Below, piece by piece: positions 37,243 through 48,029 of a stretch of DNA of 64,000 bases. Each line of letters starts with the position of its first letter. Positions within the stretch are counted from its first letter, which is position 1. The position numbers and the translations under genes are program-made. Source of the DNA: Thalassia testudinum. Lineage: Eukaryota; Streptophyta; Magnoliopsida; Alismatales; Hydrocharitaceae. The notes under the pieces are model-generated. The model ran no database searches and had not been told where the DNA came from. It saw only the letters and a program-made list of their open reading frames with translations. The stretch is taken from assembly GCA_037157565.1 (NCBI GenBank), contig JAZHRO010000019.1, positions 19,714,001 through 19,778,000 of the forward strand. Direction: 5' to 3'.

Positions 37243-38643
37243 TGACGTGCCTTCGTGCGTGTGTGTTAAGAGGTGTCGTTATAGTTGCACTTGATACGTC
37301 GATTTTAAAAGAAGTAAACGGAGGTGAGTCCGAGTGTCGATCTCAGGGAGGCGTGGAAATCAGATTTTGTTTACCACTTGTTGTCATGAAAAAGGTGGAG
37401 TTTTGCTTGCGAAAGAGACGGTTTTGAAAAGCGAGAGATAGAGAGAGTTTAGGGTTGGAAAGCTCTTGGTTTTGATCATGCACTTTAAACAGAAATTAAA
37501 ATGGCAACTAAATGGAAAATAATTTCATTAAACATGCATTCATAGTTCATGGTTTACAATATTAAATACATGCTTCAACAAAAGTAAATGAAAGCTTAAA
37601 AGAGAGAGAGAGAGAGGTAGAGAGAGAGTGGAGAGCGACGAGGCAGCCACGGTGGTGGAGGAGGCTCCGTTGGCGGCTCGTCGTCTCCGACGATTACAAG
37701 AGTGCCTAAGACTAGCTAGGAGAGGAGTGGAGTCATTGCAAGTGGGAGAGGATGCCTTGAATGGTGGTAGAAGGGGGTTTAAATAGAGTTAAGGGCTTCC
37801 TAAAAGAAGAATGTGCTTTAGCGACATCCAGAACGTCGCTAAAACTGCTTCCAGATACGTCGGTGAAGGCCTTCTGCCGCCGATCAGCCGCCCGCCCCCT
37901 CTCTCTCTCCAAGCGCGATCTGTGGATGATGAACGAGAGTCGTCCGATCGAAGATCGGACGGCTGAGATCCTCCCACGCCCGTGCTGAGATCGCGCTTTG
38001 GGCGCGCGTGCGCGCGCGCGTTTCCGCCCGGTGTGCGCGCGCGCGTGGGCGCTGTCGTCGCGCCACGTGGCGCAATCCTGACCGCCCGCTGCTGATCGGG
38101 CAGCTCAATTTCGCCGCGCCCTTCGCTCGCGCTTGATTTCCGCTCCGCGCAATTCGAACGCGCGTCGCTGCGACGCGGGCGTGCGCGCTAACCGTTGCGC
38201 CACGCCCGCACTTTGTCGCGGAGACCGCGGGCGAGCGTGCGGATCTCGGCCGTTCGATCGAAGATCAACGGCCGAGATTCGTTCTTGGCTGGCTTGAGGG
38301 CGAGAGAGCAGCGGGGGCGGGGCGACGTGGCGCGTTCTGGGCCGTTGATCTCCAGATCAACGGTCATGATTTCTTGGGCCCATTGTGGGAGCTCCGGATG
38401 TCGGATTTGGCTGATCTTGAGTCCGTTGGACTCCGTTCGTCGTCCTGAATCCATCCGTACGGTCCGATTGCTCATCTGAGGCCTGCTTTGACAAATACTT
38501 TACACAAATGGCCATTAATACGGTTTATAAGCAATCTTGGTACTTGATGCATGCAACGCTCCTATTCTACTTTATGTAGTGCCTTTTATTCTAAAGATGG
38601 GCCATATTCAACCTAATTACTACCCCCTTGCGTGGTGTTATCA
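37243..38643 (-). repeat. NA 3' LTR
   Basis: It runs from TGACGTGCC to GTGTTATCA. The segment TCGATCTCAGGGAGGC about 90 bp from the left end is the U5-side signature. A minus-strand TATA-like TATTTAAA lies at 37778-37785. A short GA microsatellite is near 37600-37630, and the GC-rich, CGCG-rich U3 part is at 37990-38350. Confidence 0.92.
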
Positions 38644-38680
38644 TACCCCCATGCTTACTCCTTGATAGTCCCTAGCAAGG
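38644..38680 (-). promoter_or_regulatory. NA polypurine tract with adjacent stem-loop
   Basis: On the minus strand TAAGCATGGGGGTA ends at the LTR (38644). Upstream of it lies a stem CCTTGATA/TAGCAAGG (38660-38667, 38673-38680) with one mismatch and a 5-nt loop. The matching structure in Athila (46477-46498) has different paired bases. Confidence 0.85.
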
Positions 38681-39974
38681 TTTATTCTAGCCTTTATTTC
38701 TTTGGAGAATTCAAGAAGTAATTGCTTCGGCACTTCGTTACTCGTCAATAAGAGGAAATATACGAAGATCTTAATCTTCAAAGACTAAGCAGCGCCCGGG
38801 TGTCTTCCAAAATACGAATCGCCCGAATCCTTGCTTTGTATATATAACTATACATATGTATACGTATATATCTATATATGTCTTTTTAGAATTTTCAGAA
38901 TTCAGTGTGGGTTGGTAACTTTTTATGGCTACCCAACCCACCCAAAACTCTGTCAAAACCCTAAGTGCTAAGAATCTTGGTGTGAATGTTGTGATAGACT
39001 CACTTAACGGTAATTGAGACAGACTTCGAGTTTCTACGCCTCTAGGTGTCCGGAAAAGAAAATAAATTTTTTCCTGAAGGTGTATTTGTTCGACTGGTAG
39101 CTTTCTCCCTGCGTTCATTTTACTTGGGGTCAACACAAGGATTTTCCAGTATATATCTCCCCGGCTTGTACTACTTCCCCGCTTCGTCCTTAGGTGTTTT
39201 GGTCTTTTTTGTGCAATTATTGAGCTGGGCTCTGGACAACCGACCAATGGGCTGTTACCCACGATCACTTGCCAGCCATACTTGTGCGGTGAAGTGTGGT
39301 TTATTTTCTTTTCTTTTCTTTTTTTCCGTAGGTGGCTTCCCTAATAGCAAATGTACCTAGAAGCAGTGAAAAAGAAATGGCCTGTGGCTGGGTTCTGGAC
39401 AACCTGCCAATGGGCTGTTACCCACGACAACTTGCTAGCCATACCACCCTAGAGAGTTCATTAGCTACCCAATTTCTGTCAAAATCTCCAAGAAGTGAGT
39501 CTGTTCAAAAATGTGTGTAGATGCTTAGACTCAAAGTTTTCCTGAGTTAGAGGGTGAGTTGATAAGTCGTATACTTATTACCTTATTTATTAGGTGGATT
39601 AGAATAGCTTAAAGTTGCAAGGATTCGCCTCTAAATCCATATTTTAATGGACACTAGGGCTGATTAAGCCTGAAGGCCTGAAAAGTCTAAGCGTTTAAGT
39701 TCTTTTTGTATTATTTCCCACTATTGACAAGTTTCTAATGCCTAAGTTTTTCTTCCTAAATTCTTTTTTTTTTTTTAATCAATTAATTTATTCATTCAGA
39801 CTGATTAATTAAGCTCAGGATTATGCAATTTACCATCCCCCCCATGCTTAGGTTGGACAATGTCCTCATTGGCAAATGCATGGATGCAGAAGGGTTCAAA
39901 AAAATAGTACCTGAGTGACGTAAACTACCAGATCAGTCTGAATCCGCTGGGTTGCCTCCCAGGAAGCACTGAGT
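38681..39974 (-). other. NA 3' non-coding region with internal G-run module
   Basis: No supported ORF. At 39871-39858 the minus strand has CAATG-AGGA-CATTG, and after 14 nt TAAGCAT abuts a run of C on plus at 39836-39843. Immediately after the ORF end, at 39951-39982, is a segment (GCCTCCCAGGAAGCACTGAG on plus) matching the one just after Athila pol (47977-48009). A small open frame at 38771-39268 (minus) has no recognisable family. Confidence 0.6.
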
Positions 39975-41183
39975 TTAACACCTCCAGCTGGGCGGTGCAC
40001 AAACAGGAATGGCTTGGGTCAAGAAGATATGTTCAAAATTAACCAGACCCAAAATCAGAAGTCCACAGATGCGAATAAGGTTGTGGTGGAGTCCCGTTCC
40101 TAAGGGGCGGGAATTCTGTAACAGATATATCATGCATGCCCGTGTCAGATCCTCTCTTAGTTTGTGGGCATGCAAACAAGTTGCTGTGGACGAACGCACC
40201 CCAAATATGATATGCCAAACACTAAAGATGTAGGTCTTATATTCAGCTTGTATCCCCATAAAATTGTAATCCATCGAAAGTGTATCAATTCTAGTGCATT
40301 CGGGTTGCGGGATCTTTATTCTGGTAGGGCAAGTAACAAAGTCGAGAGTTTCATACTGAGCCCTACAACCAAGCATGAGTCTTCTCTTCAAAGATGAATC
40401 CATCTCTTCCGCAACTATGGTTTCATTGCTCATTCCCTCCAAGCCCTTGATCTCAAGAATATTTTCTTCAACCTCCTTTGTATCAGATTCACTGTTTGGG
40501 GTTGCATTAAAGGTAGGGTCAATTTCATCCTCTAGATCATATTCTTTCTCTCGGCCCTCCTCCAAATTTGTGATGGGGATTCTAACCGATTCATAATCAA
40601 TTTTTTTGAAATTGTAACTCCATTCTCCATCTCCGACGTTGGCTGCTACTCCCACCGGATTACTTGTCTTGAGCCGATTAGATTCAGTTTCCAAGGTCTC
40701 TCCCCTCACCTTCTCAGTTTCCTCCTGATGTTTGTTCTCAATGCTCCCCAAATTGTGTTCCAAGGAATCCTTACTGTCCTTATCCACTGAGCTATCCAAC
40801 TCCTGAGGGGTATCAATGGTGGACTGAACCAAATCAGGATGACTAGGTGTAGTCCAATTGATCATGGTAGGTCCTTGCTTTATGAATTCCATGAATGGCG
40901 TTGTATGCAACAGCTTTCTTTGGCCTTCTTCCCCCAATTGTTGGAACAACTCCAACATGGCATGTTGCCCTTTAACCAATTCTTGATTCTGTCTGTGTAG
41001 TTCTAACTGGAGGTTATCAAGAATTGACAAGGTGTCATTTGGTGTCCTTTGGATTTCCTCCTTGAAATCCAGGTTAAGAGAGTATGGTTGAGGTTGTGGA
41101 TCAGAATCCATATTGGTGTTTAGGTTCTTGGGTGGGTCCTCTATTCTGTCATGTTCAGGGTCCAGTTCTTCAAGAGGAACCAT
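39975..41183 (-). CDS. NA ORF, distal part (402 codons, unknown function)
   Basis: The open frame starts MVPLEELDPEHD. The first half is acidic and Gln/Glu-rich with a helical region (LSILDNLQLELHRQNQELVKGQHAMLELFQQL) that could be a coiled coil. The C-terminal third is more hydrophobic and ends CAPPSWRC. There is no protease, reverse transcriptase, RNase H, integrase or zinc-knuckle motif. The frame is open upstream as far as a TGA, and its N-terminal context (PQLFWSRTK) matches E1 (PELYWSQKK), so the true start lies upstream in another frame and a frameshift separates this from the 41276-41716 segment. It occupies the place held by gag-pol in Athila. It could be a divergent Gag-like or accessory protein; I cannot decide. 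Confidence 0.55.
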   Translation of the reverse strand: MVPLEELDPEHDRIEDPPKNLNTNMDSDPQPQPYSLNLDFKEEIQRTPNDTLSILDNLQLELHRQNQELVKGQHAMLELFQQLGEEGQRKLLHTTPFMEFIKQGPTMINWTTPSHPDLVQSTIDTPQELDSSVDKDSKDSLEHNLGSIENKHQEETEKVRGETLETESNRLKTSNPVGVAANVGDGEWSYNFKKIDYESVRIPITNLEEGREKEYDLEDEIDPTFNATPNSESDTKEVEENILEIKGLEGMSNETIVAEEMDSSLKRRLMLGCRAQYETLDFVTCPTRIKIPQPECTRIDTLSMDYNFMGIQAEYKTYIFSVWHIIFGVRSSTATCLHAHKLREDLTRACMIYLLQNSRPLGTGLHHNLIRICGLLILGLVNFEHIFLTQAIPVCAPPSWRC

Positions 41184-41275
41184 TCTCTGCTTGGTCCTAC
41201 TCCAGAATAGTTGAGGTTCTAAGTCTCCTCCCAGTCAGATTCTTCATTAGGGGACCAAATCAGAGGTTGATGATC

Positions 41276-41716
41276 CTAGGCTTGCCTAGATTTCTGATCA
41301 TTTTCTGATTTCCATTTGTCTAGAACTCCTAATCCAAAGGTCAAGTAGGCAAGGTTGTTGAATTCAGATGACCTTTCTTGGTTATTATCCTGAGATGGGT
41401 AGGGTTCTTGGTGTTCTCCTAAAGTGTAGGTCTTATCACAGTAGAGCGGGTCGGACCTACATGAGGAGGCATCGTGAGGACAATCGAGATATGGAGCCCC
41501 ATGATTTGAATCGTACCCTTGGGTGGCTATGTTGGTTGTATTCCAATAAGAAGTTGGTGCGGTTTGGTCATAGTTGGGCCAAGAGGGATATTCAAGGTTG
41601 TACCCCCAACTTGGTGGTTGGTTAGCCCAAGTAGGCTGTGAGTATGGTCCACTTGGGTTAGCATACGAATCCTGTTGGGGGTAGTTTGGGTAAGATGGAT
41701 AGGCATTGAAATCCAT
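41276..41716 (-). pseudogene. NA ORF, proximal part (Pro/Tyr-rich, ends at an in-frame stop)
   Basis: The frame is open from 41956, but the likely start is the Met at 41716 (MDFNAYPSYPNYPQQ), where composition changes to a low-complexity Pro/Tyr/Ser/Trp-rich protein like the disordered parts of plant Gag proteins. It ends at a stop (…KSRQA). Beyond it the same frame reads DHQPLIWSPNEESDWEE before another stop, and the 402-codon ORF continues in a different frame. I infer one ancestral ORF of roughly 580 codons broken by a stop and a frameshift. The partner copy E1 retains the distal part in a single frame with two stops. Confidence 0.5.
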
Positions 41717-42817
41717 GGTTTGGAAGAAATGGAGGGATGTGGGAAGAACAGATGCGAGAGTTGTGTCCTCAACCAAGCAAACAAGCCTAGTCCTTATGGT
41801 GTATTCCTTAGAAGACCTAGAAATCTCACAAAGGTTGATTAAGTTCGTAAGCACTGGACTCCCCTTTCCGAGGTTAATCTGGCCAGGTTGATTACGAGGG
41901 GATTGCAGGGAAGGTTCTTCCTTTGGCTTGCGCCTCCGGTTCCATAGACCCCACAACCGCGGTCATTTGACACTGCCTCGCAGCCTAGTCACCAGATTCT
42001 ACCAAGGGAATGAAAGCCAAGTGCCTAGCGAACAAAACCTCACCTTTTGAGACTTAACTCAGTCCTGCCTAGGGCACATCTACTCATTTTTAAAGGGTTA
42101 GGATAGTGCTTGTGCTTAGGGTGATGTGATGAGGCGTTGATTGGGGTGGTGCCTCTTAATTTTCCACTTTCAAAGCGTGTGCTTCTAGCAAAACATGGTT
42201 TTCAAGCAAGGATTTTTAAGGTGTGGTGTCTTTTAGTATTTTATCCTTACTTTAGTGCTTTTTAGGGTTGACGTGTTTTAATGTTTTCAACCAAGTTTCA
42301 GTGGGCACGTCAAGTTCTGCACACAATTTGATGAAAGTAGATTTCCTTTTTCTTCTGTAGAGGCTCTAAAACCCTAGTGCACTCATCCTAATGATCATGC
42401 AGCTTCTATTAGATGAGTCAGTTTTAGGGTTGAGTGGTGCGGCCCAGGTCAACTCATGGTGGCTTCACAAACACCACTCAAGAAAGAAAAGAACACTCCA
42501 AGAATTTATTCAGCATATTAGAGTGTACATTTTTTTGTAGGGTGATGTGTTAAGAATGTGGGTCAAGCAATCATTCACCATGCCAATTTTTTTAGTTTTT
42601 TACAATTTTTTTTTAGCTTTTTCACGCAAGCAAACAATGAGAGACAGGTTACTCACTATCGATCCTCGAGGCACCTACTCCCTTGCTACCGTCGTGGAAT
42701 GCGTCGCTTTGCCATCCATGCGTCGAATTCCTGCAACCGTCAAGTAAAAAGGAAAATAGGGCATTAGACGATGTGAGAATGAGTGTGGAATGGAGGTGAT
42801 AAAACAAATCCGTTGCC
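41717..42817 (-). other. NA untranslated leader
   Basis: Between primer site and ORF. There are no supported genes. The part near the ORF start resembles the position and composition of the Athila leader, and homology is possible but weak. Confidence 0.45.
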
Positions 42818-42835
42818 TCCCCGGCAACGGCGCCA
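42818..42835 (-). promoter_or_regulatory. NA primer-binding site (tRNA-Asp)
   Basis: On the minus strand TGGCGCCGTTGCCGGGGA lies 5 nt from the LTR (42841). It is the full 3' end expected for plant tRNA-Asp, the usual Athila primer. Confidence 0.93.
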
Positions 42836-42840
42836 AAAAC

Positions 42841-43787
42841 TGACGTGCCTTCGTGCGTGTGTGTTAAGAGGTGTCGTTATAGTTGCACTTGATACGTCGG
42901 TTTTAAAAGAAGTAAACGGAGGTGAGTCCGAGTGTCGATCTCAGGGAGGCGTGGAAATCGGATTTTGTTTACAACTTGTTGTCACGAAAAAGGCAGAGTT
43001 TTGCTTGTGAAAGAGATGATTTTGAAAAGCGAGAGATAGAGAGAGTTTAGGGTTGGAAAGCTCTTAGTTTTGATCATGCACTTTAAACATAAATTAAAAT
43101 GGCAACTAAATGGAAAATAATTTCATTAAACATGCATTCATAGTTCATGGTTTACAATATTAAATACATGCTTCAACAAAAGTAAATGAAAGCTTAAAAG
43201 AGAGAGAGAGAGAGGTACAGAGAGAGTGGAGAGCGACGAGGCAGCCACGGCGGTGGAGGAGGCTTCGTCGGCGGCTCGTCGTCTCCGGCGATTACAAGAG
43301 TGCCTAATACTAGCTAGGAGAGGAGTGGAGTAGTTGCAAGTGGGAGAGGATGCCTTGAATGGTGGTAGAAGGGGGTTTAAATAGAGTTAAGGGCTTCCTA
43401 AAAGAAGAATGTGCTTTAGCGACATCCAGAACGTCGCTAAAACCGCTTCCAGATACGTCGGTGAAGGCCTTCTACCGTCGGTCAGCTGCCCGCCCCCTCT
43501 CTCTCTCCAAGCGCGATCCGTGGGTGATGAACGAGAGCCGTCTGATCGAAGATCGGAAGGCTGAGATCCTCTCGCGCCCGTGCTGAGATCGCGCTTCGGG
43601 CGCGCGTGCGCGCGTGCGTTTCCGCCTGGCGTGCGCGCGCGCGTGGGCGCTCGGGCACTGTCATCGCACCGCGTGGCGCAATCCTGACCGCCCGCTTCTG
43701 ATCGGGCGGCTCAATTTTGCCGCGCCCTTCGCTCACGCTTGATTTCCGCTCCGCGCGATTGTCACGCTTTGTTGCGGGCGTGCGCGC
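42841..43787 (-). repeat. NA 5' LTR, proximal (U5-side) fragment
   Basis: It begins TGACGTGCC and is colinear with 37243-38190. It stops at the 5-bp target CGCGC (43783-43787) used by Athila and resumes at 57331. Confidence 0.92.
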
Positions 43788-43955
43788 TGAAGACGTCGGT
43801 TTTGCCGGGTTTGTTATAACGTTGTAGTAAAGCCGGTTATTACCAACATTTCAAATATAAATTTTTTTTTTTTACTCGGAAAATGAAAGAGTTCCCGAGG
43901 TCGAACTCAGGGAGCAAGTCGTATTCTAGAGATATACAAGTTCTATTACAAAAAT

Positions 43956-43989
<34 letters not shown>

Positions 43990-46460
43990 AAATTTGGCTT
44001 CTTCTTCTTCTCTTCTTTCTTCCTCTTTGGCTTTTGTTCTTCCTTGTTTTCTTTCTTTCTTTTTCGTCTTCTTCTTCTTCTGCTTTCTTCAGATCTTCCC
44101 CTCGTGCTCTTCTTCTTCTGTCTTCTGTTTTCTTCAGCTCTTCTTCTTCTGTCTTCTGTTCTTCCTTGTTTTCTTTCTTTCTTTTTCTTCAGATCTTCTT
44201 CTTCTTTGTCTTTACCTGTCTTCAGTACGTCGCCTGATAACCCGCGGATGCTACAGTGCCGCTTCAGTTCTTCTTCTTCCGCAGTCCTTCACCTGTGCCT
44301 GCACGCTTAAGAGTTCAGCATCAGAGGGCAAAAACCTACTCTACCCCCCTCCCCCGCGTTTCTCTTTCTCTCTGAAATCACTCTTCGGAAGCTCTCCCAG
44401 AGCGCAACCGGGTAATCGGGTTCGGGTCAGGCCCGGGTCCAGGCCCACCGGCGTGCGTGGTGGGCGAGGAGTGCAGGACAGTCTAATCGGGTCGGGCCAG
44501 GTCCGCGGAGCGTGGTCACGGACGAGGCCGGGTCGGGTCGGGTGAGAGGGACCTCACCCCGTGGTCAGGAGGCAGACAGCATAAGGCACTTTTTGCCTTT
44601 ATGCGTCCGCGCGCCTGCGAGAGGTTCCGAGGTGGGACTAAATGTCCCACCCCAATTGAGCGCGCGTCGCGGATGGAGCAGTGGGCGATCGTGGCTTCCC
44701 GCTCGGCCTTCGCCCCGTCTGTGAACCAGGGACGTTTCGCGGAGAGTCCCTGCGCAACCTGGGAGTCAACCCTGGGCGAAGGCGTGCCTGCACCTGCAGG
44801 TGAAGCAGCTCTGCCTGCGCAGTAATGGCGACGGCGGGCGAGTCACCTGGTCACAGAAGAACGGCCTCTCGGCCAAATCAGACAGGCGGGGGACCTTCGC
44901 CGTGGCACGGCGAAGGTGGTCAGGGGGTTTGCATGGGGCGAGATGGAGCTAACAGGTCGTCCTAGGTCAAACTGTGAGCGAGGAAGTGGGTGTGTTCGGT
45001 GGATCTGCAGAGGGTGTTTGGTGGGAAGTGGAGGGGCGGAGGAGGATCAGGGTGAGGAGGCGGAGGTTCTGCGGTGGTCGGCGAGCCGTGTGGGTCGCTG
45101 AGGTGATGGGAGCGGCTCGCCGGAGGGTGGTCGGAGGCGGAGAGGATGAGGGTGAACAGGAGCGGTCGAGGGTTTAATTGACTAAATTGAAAGCGGGGAA
45201 AGAAAGAGGAGAAGAAAGGGAGTAGGTCTAACTTACTTGCAGGGACGAAGGGGGAGGAACAGGGCGACAGTCGTATCGACTGTCGCCGGAGAAGACGATG
45301 CTCAGGGAGAGGGGCGGCGGCGAGCAGAGGGCTAGAGAGGCGCCAGCTGGGTGCGGCGTGGCGCGGGAAGAACAGGGGAGGAAGTCTCTGCTGCTGGTAT
45401 TGCGGCAGAGCGAAGAGGTGGAGGGGGAGGAAGTCGCCGGAGCTGGTGAGCGTCTGCCGGAGGAGGAAGAGAAGAAAGCTGGGGGTTTTCTCCGTCAGAT
45501 CCAGGCTGCCCTCGTCGGTGGAGCGGCGGGGGGTATTTATAGGGATGAAGCAGGGAGGAAGGCGGAGGGAGACGACGTGTCTCCCTCGCCGGAGAGTGGT
45601 CGGAACATGAACCCATACCGTCCGTGCGTTCGCACGGCCGGTATGGTGGCTTACAATGACCAGGGGGGTGCTCCTGCGACGGCTGACGACGCAGGGCACC
45701 CCCGGTATACATGCCAGGTCCTCCACCTCACCCTGCGCGGCGCCATGCTCCGCGCAAGGTCGCCGGAGCATGGTGCTGGCAGGGTTTTGCAGGAGGGACC
45801 TGATTGCAAAGAACGAAGGAGAGTTAGGGGCCAAAATGCGAGGGTTCAAAAGTTGAGGGCCAAAGAGTAAATATATGAGGACCAAAGTGTAAAGTCGGTC
45901 AAGGAGGTTTCTTCTTAGGCTCAAGTTTTTATACATGACTAATTAGGACCTAAGGAATCTGATGGTGAATTTTATTTTCATCTTAAACCTTGTTCGACCG
46001 GTCAATTTGCGCAAAAACCCAAATTAAGTTATTAATTGGGCATGGTTCTCAATGTAGGTCAAAATGGGTTCTAAAGGCCAAATTGAAGGTTCTAAACCCT
46101 AGAGATTATTTTTCTATGAATTTTAGAGGGTTTATTCTATTTTTACTTTGCCTCGAACCTTGTGAATTGAAGTGGGTTGTTTTAGGGTTACAGATTTAGT
46201 CTCTTGGAGTTGCTGTAGCCCTTGCTAGATCATTTCATCCCACTTTTATTCTTATTAAGCTGTTTTGACCTATGTTTGGGCCCTGAATTACCCTGTATGC
46301 AGATTATACTAGTAAAATTGCACTTTTACCCCTTATGACTTGTTTTCTTCTCAAACTCAGAATTCTCTGAGTTACGCCTTTCCTTGAGATATGTAGGAGC
46401 TTTTATCCTTTGTATTGGGTCAAAATGAGCTAGTTATGGCTCATGATGAGGTTCTCATCA
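43788..46460 (-). repeat. Athila 3' LTR
   Basis: It runs from TGAAGACGTCGG to TTCTCATCA. The minus-strand TATA box (TATAAATA) lies at 45541-45534, so U3 is about 0.9 kb and R-U5 about 1.75 kb. The U5 side has a (GA)14 microsatellite (43959-43986), a CTTCTT-rich pyrimidine tract (about 43999-44220) and the ...GAACTCAGGGAGC... segment. The 324-codon frame at 44962-45936 spans the TATA box and is Pro/Leu-rich. It is identical in both LTRs only because the LTRs are. Confidence 0.95.
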
Positions 46461-46498
46461 TACCCCCATGCCTAGCTTTTGCTAGTCCCTTAGCAAAA
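46444..46498 (-). promoter_or_regulatory. Athila polypurine tract flanked by two stem-loops
   Basis: In element sense the order is stem TTTTGCTA/TAGCAAAA with loop AGGGAC (46498-46477), then TAGGCATGGGGGTA (polypurine tract, to 46461), then the LTR start TGATGAG-AAC-CTCATCA (46460-46444), itself a perfect 7-bp stem. The tract is the expected plus-strand primer. Confidence 0.85.
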
Positions 46499-48029
46499 AC
46501 TTAAGGTTTCAACCCTTGTTCTAGACCATGAAGCTTTTAATGGTTTTAGATAAGTGCCTTTTTCATTTGAGCATAGATTAGGTTAGAATGCTGACCATAG
46601 GCCTAAAAGATACTCTAGTACCAATCAAGATCCAAATCTGTCTAGCCTTAGCCTCAGTCTTTTAGCAAAGGTTTTTAAGGCCCGCAAGAACTAACCTAAG
46701 GTTTATTGGACTTCGTGGTTAAAGCACCCGTGCTTGAAATGATTTTAGCCCTGGCCCAGTTCGCAGTGCGTTTTGTAAGAGAGAGATAGAAAGTTTTTTC
46801 TGTTTGGAGAGTTTTCTCTCTCTTTTTCTTTTTAGTTCTAGCCTAGGATTAGCCTTTCAACACGGTCTGTATCAGATTCCTTGCTCCCATCATCAATCCT
46901 CAAGGGTTCCTGGCGATCGATGCTTCGAGATAGCACCGCCCATGGCAACCCCCGGAACCCTGGCTATTGAGATTTCGAGATAATCCCATCCATGGTATTC
47001 CGTGGCCGAATCCAGACCCTGGCAATTGACACTTCGAGATAATGCCATCCATGGAATCTGAACCAGCAGAGTGCTTACATGCCCCCCGTAGGATATGTAA
47101 ATATCCTAAGAGACAAGCACCGAGGAGATGATATTTTGTTACGCATCTTCGAGGGGATTTCCCGCCTCTCCGCGCTGGGAACTCGTCCAAATCAACTTGT
47201 GTTGATCGGCCATTCCTATTCTAGGTGTTCTTTTCAGATTTTTGCGACGCTTCTGCGTGATTCTGATTTTTACGCTTACTGAACCAGGCTGTGTGTGAGA
47301 TTAGGGTGCTTAGATTACTGAGTCCCATAAACCAAAAATTAGTTAACGAGGCCGAATACTTCCTAAGCCTTAGACCTAATACTTCAGCTTTTCATTTTCC
47401 TCAACCTCTTGAGGAGTGTCCAGATCTTAATGAGTACTCAGAGTCTATTCAAGAATGCCTATGGTTTGCATTCTTACTAATCTTATTGTGCACTTTTCAG
47501 TTATTTTTTTGAATGAGGTCTAGAACTTAGGTTAATTCCTTAGTTTCTTACTAATGACTATCACTTTTTTTTTTTTTTTCTCATAATTTTGTGCTCCTTT
47601 TTCATTTTGTTTCTTTTCTCCTTCACAAAATTTTCCTTCTCCTCTTTTCCTCTTATTCTTTTTCGAAGAATTTTTTAATTTTTATGGTATTTTTTTTGGC
47701 ATATGTGAATTTTTTGTTTGAAACCTTTTCTTACACGTTTTTGCACTTTCCTACCCCCCCATGCCTAAGATTTGCAATGTCCTCATTGTAACCTAGGGGG
47801 TCTTAGTTTATTCCTTAAGACAGAAATTTGGATGAGTGAATGGGTCGGGTTGAATTTTTGCGGACGATTTCAAATCCCAGATGCAATCATCTGAGTTGGG
47901 GTCGGCTGTCTACAAGGGTGAACTTCGAGTGCTGAAAGGTGTCAGAACAAGTTTCAGGTTTTCAAAGAGAATGACGGGCTGCCTCCCGTTAAGCGCTGAG
48001 TTTTACGCCATCGGCTGGGCGCAATAAGC
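46499..48029 (-). other. Athila 3' non-coding region
   Basis: This is the place where some Athila elements carry an env-like ORF; none is found here. It holds the short repeats with CTTCGAGATA and ATCCTAAGAGACAAG (46855-47205, shared with E1), an A/T-rich stretch (47515-47750), the internal hairpin/G-run module (47788-47752), and just after pol a GCCTCCCGTTAAGCGCTGAG segment (plus strand, 47981-48000) shared with NA. Confidence 0.7.
47752..47788 (-). promoter_or_regulatory. Athila internal polypurine-tract-like module
   Basis: In element sense CAATG-AGGA-CATTG (47788-47775), then 14 nt ending TAGGCAT, then seven G (47760-47754) and TAG. The TAGGCATGGGGG core is identical to the terminal polypurine tract of the same element. 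NA has TAAGCATGGGGG at both of its positions. Confidence 0.7.

Noticed and set aside
43959..44220. GA microsatellite and CTTCTT tract as a functional element
   Set aside because: Simple-sequence expansion inside the LTR; the only length change between LTRs is here, as expected of slippage.
44962..45936. 324-codon minus-strand ORF, identical at 55827-56801, as a gene
   Set aside because: It lies inside both Athila LTRs, runs across the predicted TATA box, is low-complexity and Pro/Leu-rich, and the plus strand is equally open (45298-45870). Identity of the copies follows from LTR identity.
46499..47750. Env-like ORF of Athila
   Set aside because: No minus-strand frame longer than about 100 codons, and no signal peptide or membrane segment pattern; only RNA-like repeats.
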